DNA of 5,302 bases, from the NCBI GenBank assembly GCA_029857875.1, contig JAOUGB010000203.1, positions 1 through 5,302 of the forward strand, given 5' to 3'. Below, piece by piece: positions 1 through 5,302 of this stretch (its first letter is position 1; every line of letters starts with the position of its first letter). Made by a program: the position numbers and the translations under genes. The notes beneath the pieces are model-generated. The model was not told the origin of the DNA. It saw only the letters and a list, made by a program, of their open reading frames with translations, and searched no databases. Origin of the DNA: Desulfobacteraceae bacterium (lineage in GTDB: Bacteria > Desulfobacterota > Desulfobacteria > Desulfobacterales > UBA11574).

Positions 1-2185
1 CATTGATACCATCGCCCACCATGGCCACTTTTTTCCCGTTTCCCTGAAGGTTTTGGACAAAAACAGCCTTGTCCAAAGGCGTCCGGCTTCCATGGGCATC
101 TCGTATGCCCAACACGTCTCCGATGACCCGGGTGGTTTGATCCCCATCTCCGGAAACAAGTGCAATGTCGTAACCCATGTCCAGTAATGTTTCAACGGTG
201 TTGACCGCCGTGCCTTTGAGCGTATCTCCAAACGTAAAAACCGCGCACAATTGGCTACCATAACTCATGTAGACTTTAGATTGCAAGGCCCCGTCTTTTT
301 GCCCGGCTTCCAAAACACGCAAGGGCGATGTCAGGTTTTTTTCAACAAAATCTTTGGATCCGATTCTGATTTCTTTTTCTTTAAGCTTTCCGGATACGCC
401 GTTTTGATGATTATGGACGAATTCAAGTGACGTCTCGAGCAATGCAGCCCTTCCGGCATGTCTTAAGATTTCCGCTGCAATATAGTGGTCCGAATGTTTT
501 TCCAGAGCAGCGGCCAGGGAAAAAATCTGATCTTTTAAAAAAGGCGCTTTGGCGCACACATCAAGTAATGCCCAGTTCCCCTGGGTCAGGGTGCCGGTTT
601 TGTCGAAGACAACGGTATTTATGATTTGGGCCTGTTCAAAAGCCGTGAAATCCCGAACCAGGATTCCTTTGTTTCCGGCCAGGGAAATTCCGGCAACCCG
701 TGCCATGGGGATGGCAATACCCAGGGCACACGGACATGCAATCACCATGACCGTAACGGATCTGATGAGGGCATTTTCCAATGTAAGCCCTGAAACCAGG
801 CAAACCAAACCGGATGCCGCCGAAAGCAAGAGAATCAGGGGTACAAATAAACGGAGGATTCGATCGGTTTTGCCCTCTAAGGGAAGTTTCTCTCCCAAAG
901 CGCGTTCCATAATTGAAATCATCTGACCCAGAGTCGATTCATCCCCCACACCCTCGGCCTTGACCTTCAAGATCCCCTGAATCAACCGGGTCCCGCTTTT
1001 GATGCGATCCCCGGCTTTGAGTTGAACAGGCAGGGCTTCACCGGTCAGCGAAGATTCATCCATTGACCCTGAGCCTTCCAGTACGCGACCGTCTGCAGGA
1101 ATAATTTCGCCTTCCTGAACCTTAAAAACGTCTCCTTTTCGAAGAGCTTTTGCGGAAACATAGCGTCCGCCAGGGAATTCATCGCTGACGATTTTGACTT
1201 TGGCGGGTCGGAGCGAAAAAAAATTGCCAAGGTCTTCCTGAACGCTGTCTTTGGCTTTTCTTTCAATGGCCTTTCCGAGCAGGGTTAGGGTAATCAGCAT
1301 GGCGGACGTGTCGAAATAGAGATGAATGCTTCCGGAAAACAGGTTAAAGGTACTGTAAAAAAAAGCGTTGAACGCCCCTAACGTGATCAGGGTTTCCATG
1401 CCAAAAGCTGCGGATTTGAGGCCGGCCCAGGCCTTTCGATAGATCTTGAAACCGCCGTAGAAAAGAACGACGCCGGCCAGAACAAAAATGGGCACAGAGA
1501 TTTTATAAACGGTGTCCTGGGTCAGCTCGGTAAAAAAGCCGGAATAAAGGGCAAAGGAGAGCATCATGACATTGGCGGTGAGAAAGGCAGAAACAGCGAA
1601 ACGGACAAAGTCTTTTTTGGTTTCAATTGCTTTGGCATCTTCTTCGGGGATGGCTGCCCGGTATCCCAGCCGCCCGATGGTCCGAATGATCTCATCCGGA
1701 GACGTTTGAATCGGGTTGTATTCACAACTGATCCGGTCGGTTGAAAAATTACAGAATGACTGCACCACACCGGAATGTTTTTTGAGGGCTGCTTCAATCA
1801 CCCAGGCACAGGCCGGACACCACATATCACTGACCTTCAGATAAATGGTGAGTCTTTCGGCGGCACCCTGGTTATCCCGATCGCTTGCTGGTTCAGCATC
1901 CGGTTGAAGGGAAGAAAAAAGGGGCTTTGCAGCATCTTTGGAAAGGCGCGCTTTGAGATCCGATTCCGATTCAGGGATAATTCCCATTTCCCGACATTTT
2001 TTGAAAAGTTCCGTTTGTTTAAACTGCACAGGGTCCGGAGAATCAGCAGCCTCCATAAGCATGATAAAAACCTGGCGACAGCCCATGCAGCAGAAAGAAA
2101 ATTCCCGGTTGCCTGACGTCCATTTCACCGTGCCGTGTCTTAAGGAAAGGCCGCAAAGGTCGCAGGAAGCAGCAGAAGGATTCAT
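1..2185 (-). CDS. ccoI: CcoI/FixI-type copper-transporting P1B ATPase (3' end beyond window)
   Basis: Cu(+)-exporting P-type ATPase of the inner membrane. The CcoI/FixI branch supplies copper for the CuB site of cbb3 oxidases. The frame is open for 728 codons from ATG 2185 and leaves the window inside the hinge motif GDGIN (724-728), so roughly the last 80-100 residues are missing. Visible in order: an N-terminal Cys cluster (C8xxC11, then FCCxGC at 31-36) as in the metal-binding domain preceding CcoI-type pumps; an HMA domain with CPAC at 123-126; membrane helices from about 193, including the NVMM segment 205-208 typical of CcoI; actuator TGEA 381-384; CPC 484-486 in the transport helix; DKTGTLT with phosphorylated Asp528. 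The N-domain HP motif reads HY (567-568), and the GxG loop reads QNG (594-596). The start lies 1 nt after the cytochrome stop with only a weak Shine-Dalgarno, suggesting coupled translation. A generic CopA is possible, but the N-terminal Cys cluster and the oxidase neighbours favour CcoI. Confidence 0.93.
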   Translation of the reverse strand, partial: MNPSAASCDLCGLSLRHGTVKWTSGNREFSFCCMGCRQVFIMLMEAADSPDPVQFKQTELFKKCREMGIIPESESDLKARLSKDAAKPLFSSLQPDAEPASDRDNQGAAERLTIYLKVSDMWCPACAWVIEAALKKHSGVVQSFCNFSTDRISCEYNPIQTSPDEIIRTIGRLGYRAAIPEEDAKAIETKKDFVRFAVSAFLTANVMMLSFALYSGFFTELTQDTVYKISVPIFVLAGVVLFYGGFKIYRKAWAGLKSAAFGMETLITLGAFNAFFYSTFNLFSGSIHLYFDTSAMLITLTLLGKAIERKAKDSVQEDLGNFFSLRPAKVKIVSDEFPGGRYVSAKALRKGDVFKVQEGEIIPADGRVLEGSGSMDESSLTGEALPVQLKAGDRIKSGTRLIQGILKVKAEGVGDESTLGQMISIMERALGEKLPLEGKTDRILRLFVPLILLLSAASGLVCLVSGLTLENALIRSVTVMVIACPCALGIAIPMARVAGISLAGNKGILVRDFTAFEQAQIINTVVFDKTGTLTQGNWALLDVCAKAPFLKDQIFSLAAALEKHSDHYIAAEILRHAGRAALLETSLEFVHNHQNGVSGKLKEKEIRIGSKDFVEKNLTSPLRVLEAGQKDGALQSKVYMSYGSQLCAVFTFGDTLKGTAVNTVETLLDMGYDIALVSGDGDQTTRVIGDVLGIRDAHGSRTPLDKAVFVQNLQGNGKKVAMVGDGIN

Positions 2186-2186
2186 G

Positions 2187-2705
2187 TCATTTACGGAGCC
2201 CTAACGATTTGACGTAGGCAATAATCCGCCACCGGTCCATCACCTCAATGGTGGTAGCCAGTGCCGGTTGCCGGCCGTTGGGAACACCGTAGCTGATCTC
2301 TTTAAAGAGGGTGCCCTGGGGAAGGGATTGAACTTTGTCGCTTTGAAGATCACCGGGAAGGGGATGAAAACTCTGTCCCACCGTCCCGTTACCGTCATGA
2401 TATTTTCCGTGGCACTGAGCGCAGTAGGTAAAATACAGGGATTTGCCGGATGCAACAACATTGGAATCGTCATTTTTAAAGGGGGATATCAGATCTTCTC
2501 CTTTGGTATTTCTATATGCTGCCTCACCGCCGTTAAACGGAATCACGCCAGGCTCCATGATCAGCAGCTTTTGTTCGTGGGGCCGGACGGCAGGGGTTTC
2601 CCACATTCGACCCACCTTAAGATTTGTATCGTAAAGCGTGATCACCGTATAGGCCGCTGTAAGCACAACGGCAACGAACAACGCCAGGATAACAATACGC
2701 TTCAT
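2187..2705 (-). CDS. membrane-anchored monohaem cytochrome c, oxidase-associated
   Basis: A 172-residue protein with an uncleaved-looking N-terminal helix (about 4-24) and a periplasmic class I-like cytochrome c domain. The single haem-binding motif is CAQCH at 95-99, followed by a GxG-type loop (DGNG) and the usual C-terminal helix (DRWRIIAYVKSL, 157-168). The pre-haem segment (MWETPAVRPHE, 34-44) and the tail recall the monohaem cytochromes of ActE type from alternative complex III, but the context is an oxidase. Residues RQP (145-147) stand where such domains normally carry the axial Met (MP), so the sixth haem ligand is not obvious. It likely passes electrons to the diheme CcoO-like subunit, doing part of the job of the missing CcoP. 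The ATG directly abuts the preceding TAG, with a good GGGGA Shine-Dalgarno inside the upstream gene. The cytochrome call is firm; the exact subfamily is uncertain. Confidence 0.9.
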   Translation of the reverse strand: MKRIVILALFVAVVLTAAYTVITLYDTNLKVGRMWETPAVRPHEQKLLIMEPGVIPFNGGEAAYRNTKGEDLISPFKNDDSNVVASGKSLYFTYCAQCHGKYHDGNGTVGQSFHPLPGDLQSDKVQSLPQGTLFKEISYGVPNGRQPALATTIEVMDRWRIIAYVKSLGLRK

Positions 2706-2933
2706 CTATTCCCCTTTGGTTCCTTTCACATGCTGAGGATAGGGCTGGACCTGGTAAACCGCATAGGGTGACTCTCCGGGAACGTCTTTTATGGGACGGT
2801 AGTTCCATGTGGGCTGCCCTAAATCCCCTACCACAAAAAAGGAGAAAAACCCTTTACCCAGGATCCATGCCAGAAGTAAAAAAATGACGACCCAGGTAAT
2901 CCATGTCGACTCTTTTGTTGTTGAATGTGACAT
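2706..2933 (-). CDS. small single-span membrane protein of unknown function in oxidase operon
   Basis: A 75-residue protein I cannot assign to a named family. It has a short polar N-terminus, one membrane helix (about 11-35) and a 40-residue tail rich in Pro, Tyr and Trp (QPTWNYRP at 40-47, DVPGESPYAVY at 50-60, PYPQHV at 64-69). There is no Cys and no haem motif. By the positive-inside rule the tail is probably periplasmic, but charges are few. The start ATG lies 1 nt after the stop of the upstream anchor gene, and its stop is immediately followed by the cytochrome c ATG. That spacing points to a real, co-translated gene. The aromatic/proline tail beside cytochrome genes suggests a structural subunit or assembly factor. 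A CcoH-like role is conceivable from context only, since no CcoH homologue is visible in this window. Confidence 0.75.
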   Translation of the reverse strand: MSHSTTKESTWITWVVIFLLLAWILGKGFFSFFVVGDLGQPTWNYRPIKDVPGESPYAVYQVQPYPQHVKGTKGE

Positions 2934-2934
2934 G

Positions 2935-3210
2935 TTATATCTTTACCCCTAACCATCCGGTTCCCAAAATATAGAAAAACACCCAGATCACCGTCCCTGC
3001 AATGGTCAACGTCATGAACAGAGGAAACGGCGCGTCTCTGTCCTCGATGCCTTCAGGGAACCGGTAAATGATTTTCTTTTTTCGCTCTTCAGCATCATCG
3101 CTTTTCAGATGGCTAAACGCCAGTGCCAACCCGAACATGACAATAAAGATCAGGGTTGGAAATACATAAAGGATGATATGCTGAAAGTTCAAAAGATTGA
3201 AATGTCGCAT
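2935..3210 (-). CDS. CcoP N-terminal-anchor-like protein without haem domain
   Basis: A 91-residue protein with two membrane helices (about 11-33 and 64-86) joined by a charged loop (SDDAEERKKK, 37-46). The stretch before helix 2, FPEGIEDRDAPFPLF (51-65), resembles the conserved entrance to the CcoP/FixP membrane anchor, where a DGIEE-type segment precedes a Pro-rich turn and the helix. In an ordinary CcoP the anchor is followed by two haem c domains; here the protein ends right after the helix (GTGWLGVKI) with no Cys at all. The first helix may correspond to a CcoQ/FixQ-like segment. Likely role: a membrane subunit that docks the separately encoded cytochrome. The start is supported by AGGAAA about 6 nt upstream of ATG; the 11-nt gap to the previous gene indicates one transcript. 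The CcoP-anchor link is inference from a short motif. Confidence 0.78.
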   Translation of the reverse strand: MRHFNLLNFQHIILYVFPTLIFIVMFGLALAFSHLKSDDAEERKKKIIYRFPEGIEDRDAPFPLFMTLTIAGTVIWVFFYILGTGWLGVKI

Positions 3211-3221
3211 GACGTTTCCTT

Positions 3222-3485
3222 TTAAATGTTTGCGTTCAAAATAGAAAAAACGAGCACTGCTCCGCTGGCCGCCAGTCCTGCAAGGGCCAGAAACAAAAGG
3301 GCATAGATCTCATACCGCTTAAAGGTAGAAGCCTTTGCAACAGATGGTTCCAACTCATCTTCCAAAGGCAAAAATCTGGCCCGTTTTTGATCTTTAAACT
3401 GACCGTTTTTAAGGGCCCAGAAAAAGACCACCAGGCTGATGACAAAACCCACAGCCATGTATGTGATGAAATAGGGAAAATACAT
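3222..3485 (-). CDS. CcoS-like cbb3 oxidase maturation protein with extra C-terminal helix
   Basis: An 87-residue membrane protein. Its first helix (about 5-25) runs into FFWALKNGQFKDQ (21-33), which closely resembles the CcoS signature (FFWAxxxGQFxDxE). CcoS is a small protein needed to mature cbb3 oxidases, acting with the copper ATPase CcoI in cofactor insertion into CcoN. Typical CcoS has one helix and a short acidic tail; this protein continues with a 30-residue linker and a second helix (about 59-83), so it is either an extended CcoS or a structural subunit derived from one. It is the first gene after the 221-nt spacer. Its ATG is preceded by AT-rich sequence without a strong Shine-Dalgarno. 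Co-occurrence with the CcoI-type ATPase four genes downstream supports the assignment. Confidence 0.75.
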   Translation of the reverse strand: MYFPYFITYMAVGFVISLVVFFWALKNGQFKDQKRARFLPLEDELEPSVAKASTFKRYEIYALLFLALAGLAASGAVLVFSILNANI

Positions 3486-3706
3486 ATTAAATTCTAAATA
3501 AAACAGTTCAAAGTGTAAAGTGAACTAAAGTGACTAAAGTTAAGGCATTCTGTCAATTTTATATACTTCTGGCAATAGAGGTAAATATTGCCAACAATTC
3601 ACTGGATTCATCATATTCGCTTTTAACCTTTTCAAAATAAGCTGCGCCGAAGGTGCATTCAACAACTTTAGCTCACTTTGGCACTTCAAACTTTAGGCAC
3701 TTTTTT
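3486..3706. repeat. spacer with AAAGTG-rich inverted repeat element
   Basis: This is the only sizeable gap in the cluster. On the plus strand, AAAGTG-like units start at 3510, 3517, 3527 and 3536. On the minus strand, units run from 3703, 3694, 3686, 3679 and 3669 downwards. The best arms are 3527-3541 (AAAGTGACTAAAGTT) and the complement of 3664-3679, which read the same except for one inserted G. They enclose 122 nt that are mostly the decayed open frame described separately. The right-hand units begin directly after the ccoO-like stop codon. In RNA the arms could form a long stem, so the element might affect mRNA stability or expression between the two halves of the cluster. Equally it could be a MITE-like or decayed insertion. 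I find no convincing promoter, FNR box or Rho-independent terminator here. Confidence 0.65.
3559..3672 (-). pseudogene. remnant of four-helix-bundle (S23-like) protein, C-terminal end only
   Basis: Inside the inverted repeat an open stretch of 37 codons ends at TAA 3561-3559. It is bounded upstream by an in-frame TGA at 3675-3673 and has no plausible start codon. Its second half, YDESSELLAIFTSIARSI (positions 20-37 of the frame), looks like the final helix of the small four-helix-bundle proteins related to 23S rRNA intervening-sequence proteins, which commonly end in a (D)ES.EL.AIFT-type helix. A full protein would be about 110-130 residues, so at least two thirds is missing. The remnant starts within the right arm of the repeat, as though the rest was lost by a deletion between repeats. 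The similarity is a judgement from a short motif and could be chance. Confidence 0.45.
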
Positions 3707-4639
3707 TTATGGTTCATACGCCGCATCGATCCCTTTGGGTTCGGTATCGGCATCGGTCTGATTGATGAAATATACTGCCACATAATTGCCCACATCCCAG
3801 ATCTTTTCCGACTCCAGTTCCCTCTTGAAATAAGGCATGGCGGTTCCGGTGATCCCGTTCATAATCTGGTAATACAGGATTCCTCCGGAAACCCCCCTGT
3901 CTTTTAATATCGTAAAATTGAGGGGCGGCGGATTCAGATACGGCTGTGCCGGCCCCATGCCGTCACCAATGGGGCTGTGACATCCCAGGCAAAAGTCCTG
4001 ATAGATTTTATGTCCCCTGGCCAGCCCGGCTTCGGTTGTCGGATAGGGATTGGGAAGGTTTCGCCAACCCTCGGGTACGTTTTCGTGAAGCCATTTCACA
4101 TTGGCTTCAGGGCCGCTTTCATAGGCCGTAACGGCTTTTTCCTTCCAATATTTTTGTCTTTGTATCCGTTTGTCTGCATGTTTCAAACCCAGACCCTGGG
4201 CATAGCTGGTCAATGTTTTAATATCGTCCATTCCCAGAAAAGCAAATGCCGGCATAATGGACAGGGGGCGGGTGTATCGGGGATTGATAAAATGCGCCGT
4301 ATGCCAGTCATCCGGATGCTCTCCGCCTTCCTGGGAGAGATCAGGACCGGTCCGTTCCGAGCCCAGCAGGATGGGTTTGTCCTGGATATAATCCCCTGCC
4401 TGGGCTATCCTCTCAGCCCCCAAACCCCAGTCAATGGAACGGATGGATTGACTGTGGCAGTACACACAACCGTTGGCAATGTAGATGACCCTGCCGTCAG
4501 CCTCGTGAGCAGTCCGATCACGGAAGATGTCCGAGGGCGTTTGGATACGCGTGGCATACGGCAGAAATACCACCACAAACACTATAACACCCAGGATCAA
4601 AAGACTGCCGATAACAACCGCTTTTGGGGTCATCTTCAT
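3707..4639 (-). CDS. ccoO: CcoO-type diheme cytochrome c subunit (CcoO fused to a second cytochrome c domain)
   Basis: A 310-residue electron-transfer subunit of the oxidase. An N-terminal helix (about 8-28) anchors it in the membrane with the rest in the periplasm. Domain 1 (about 45-155) is CcoO/FixO: haem site CVYCH 58-62 followed by SQ, the block SERTGPDL 94-101, the DDWHTAHFINP stretch 110-120, and axial Met129 in SIMPAF. A charged linker (about 155-195) leads to domain 2 (about 203-292), a second class I cytochrome c with CLGCH 217-221 and probable axial Met268 in AMPYF. Ordinary CcoO has one haem and ends after domain 1, so the extra domain stands in for part of CcoP. The ATG overlaps the ccoN stop (ATGA, 4 nt), with GGAG at 4650-4647 as Shine-Dalgarno, which fixes the start and implies translational coupling. 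Confidence 0.92.
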   Translation of the reverse strand: MKMTPKAVVIGSLLILGVIVFVVVFLPYATRIQTPSDIFRDRTAHEADGRVIYIANGCVYCHSQSIRSIDWGLGAERIAQAGDYIQDKPILLGSERTGPDLSQEGGEHPDDWHTAHFINPRYTRPLSIMPAFAFLGMDDIKTLTSYAQGLGLKHADKRIQRQKYWKEKAVTAYESGPEANVKWLHENVPEGWRNLPNPYPTTEAGLARGHKIYQDFCLGCHSPIGDGMGPAQPYLNPPPLNFTILKDRGVSGGILYYQIMNGITGTAMPYFKRELESEKIWDVGNYVAVYFINQTDADTEPKGIDAAYEP

Positions 4640-5302
4640 GAGATTTCTCCGGGGTTGAAAAACATCGATCTCAAAATGTTGTACAGGCCTAAAATCGCGG
4701 AACTGAAAATGATCAGCCCTATAGATGCCCGGGTGACATAATAGACGTGCATTTCCGGAAGAACCCGGTAGACGGTTTCACCGTTGAGCCAGGCGTTTCC
4801 CTGAATCAGCCCCACAATGGTCAGCACCACGGTAAAACCGATGACGCCGATGAGAATGAGCCAGTATTGAAAATCAGCCAGAAATCTGCTGTACAGGGGT
4901 TTCCCGGTAATCCGGGGAAGGATATAGTAAAGCCCGCCCAAGGCAATCATCCCGGCAAACCCCAAAACGCCGACATGGGCATGGGCGACGACCCAGTTGT
5001 TAAAATGCGTCACCCGCTGCACATCCGGCAGGGCCATCATGGAGCCCTGAATGCTCACAAAGAAATACATGATGGTGCCGGTGAAGACAAATTTTGCGCC
5101 GATATCGGCATGAATTTCCCCTAACTTTCCTTTGGCCGTGTACCATATGTTAATCAAAAATGCCATGACCGGGATAACCATGGCCACACTGTCCACAATT
5201 GAAATGACCTTTAACCATGTGGGAACCGGCACCTGAAGCAGGTGGTGAGTCCCGATATGGGTGTAGACCACCAGCAGCGACCAGAAACCGAACAAAGAGA
5301 GG
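4636..5302 (-). CDS. ccoN: cbb3-type cytochrome c oxidase catalytic subunit I, C-terminal half (5' end beyond window)
   Basis: The C-terminal 221 residues of a C-family haem-copper oxidase subunit; the frame is open across the right edge and about half the protein is missing. Six membrane segments (helices VII-XII) are visible. YTHIGTHH (5265-5242) holds the two CuB-ligand His and, six residues before the first, the Tyr that in cbb3 enzymes is cross-linked to a CuB His. VAHAHVG (around 4986-4972) supplies the HxH axial ligands of the two b haems. GLIQGNAW and LPEMHVYYVTR match the CcoN C-terminal pattern. Divergent points: QGSMM replaces EGPMM in helix VIII, and the PSWGG-iNG block after HH is absent. 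The reaction would be reduction of O2 to water with electrons from the c haems of the next gene. An NO reductase is the main alternative, but cNOR has no Tyr at that position. An in-frame TTG at 5295-5293 is internal, not the start. Confidence 0.93.
   Translation of the reverse strand, partial: LSLFGFWSLLVVYTHIGTHHLLQVPVPTWLKVISIVDSVAMVIPVMAFLINIWYTAKGKLGEIHADIGAKFVFTGTIMYFFVSIQGSMMALPDVQRVTHFNNWVVAHAHVGVLGFAGMIALGGLYYILPRITGKPLYSRFLADFQYWLILIGVIGFTVVLTIVGLIQGNAWLNGETVYRVLPEMHVYYVTRASIGLIIFSSAILGLYNILRSMFFNPGEIS

Noticed and set aside
427..926. Two overlapping plus-strand frames and other short frames between 427 and 2204
   Set aside because: All lie opposite or out of frame with the ATPase, whose motifs at C123, T381, C484 and D528 share one uninterrupted frame.
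2268..2771. 167-codon open frame on the plus strand
   Set aside because: Antisense to the cytochrome c gene with its CAQCH motif and good ribosome site; the translated product is not protein-like.
3535..3556. TTGACA on the minus strand (3556-3551) as a -35 box for the ccoS-like gene
   Set aside because: No acceptable -10 hexamer lies 16-18 nt downstream, so a promoter cannot be supported.
3571..3592. Perfect 7-bp inverted repeat GGCAATA / TATTGCC with an 8-nt loop
   Set aside because: The stem is weak, is not followed by a T run on either strand, and lies in the decayed four-helix-bundle frame; probably chance.
3701..3708. T8 run on the plus strand as a terminator
   Set aside because: On the transcribed minus strand it is A8 directly after the ccoO-like stop, and no plus-strand gene ends here.
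3977..4741. 254-codon open frame on the plus strand
   Set aside because: It lies antisense to the ccoO-like gene, whose haem motifs and conserved blocks are unmistakable. The plus-strand product shows no recognisable domain and crosses the ccoN/ccoO junction.
4636..5302. Reading the subunit I fragment as an NO reductase (NorB)
   Set aside because: The Tyr six residues before HH, the CcoN-like C-terminus (QGNAW, MHVYYVTR) and the linked CcoO domain fit an oxygen reductase better; NorB has no Tyr there.

Overview
The window is one strand-consistent gene cluster, read entirely on the minus strand. It encodes a divergent cbb3-type (C-family) haem-copper oxygen reductase, accessory membrane proteins and a copper-exporting P1B-type ATPase that would supply the oxidase's copper. 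Both outer genes are cut by the window edges: the catalytic subunit lacks its N-terminal half at the right edge, and the ATPase lacks its C-terminus at the left edge. I see no real gene on the plus strand.

In transcription order (right to left) the layout is: ccoN-like subunit I (5302-4636, partial); a CcoO-type cytochrome c fused to a second cytochrome c domain (4639-3707, overlapping ccoN by 4 nt); a 221-nt spacer (3706-3486) holding an AAAGTG-rich inverted repeat around a decayed open frame whose end resembles the tail of a four-helix-bundle (23S intervening-sequence, S23-like) protein; a CcoS-like protein with an extra helix (3485-3222); a haem-free two-helix protein resembling the CcoP N-terminal anchor (3210-2935); a 75-residue single-span protein of unknown function (2933-2706); an anchored monohaem cytochrome c (2705-2187); and a CcoI/FixI-type ATPase (2185-1, partial). 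The last five genes are separated by 11, 1, 0 and 1 nt, so they look translationally coupled.

In a textbook cbb3 oxidase, CcoN reduces O2, CcoO (one haem c) and CcoP (two haems c on an anchor) deliver electrons, and CcoI, CcoS and CcoH serve assembly. Here the three expected c haems appear to be redistributed. CcoO carries two haem sites. The CcoP-like anchor carries none. A separate anchored cytochrome carries the third, and that one lacks the usual axial Met. The CcoN fragment keeps the helix VII Tyr six residues before the HH pair, which favours O2 reduction over NO reduction. It has Gln where typical CcoN has a conserved helix VIII Glu.

The host is probably a Gram-negative bacterium. The divergent oxidase, its small-subunit set and the AAAGTG/four-helix-bundle spacer suggest Desulfobacterota (the former Deltaproteobacteria, perhaps a Desulfobacterales-like lineage). 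This is inference from family resemblance; no taxonomic marker gene is present.
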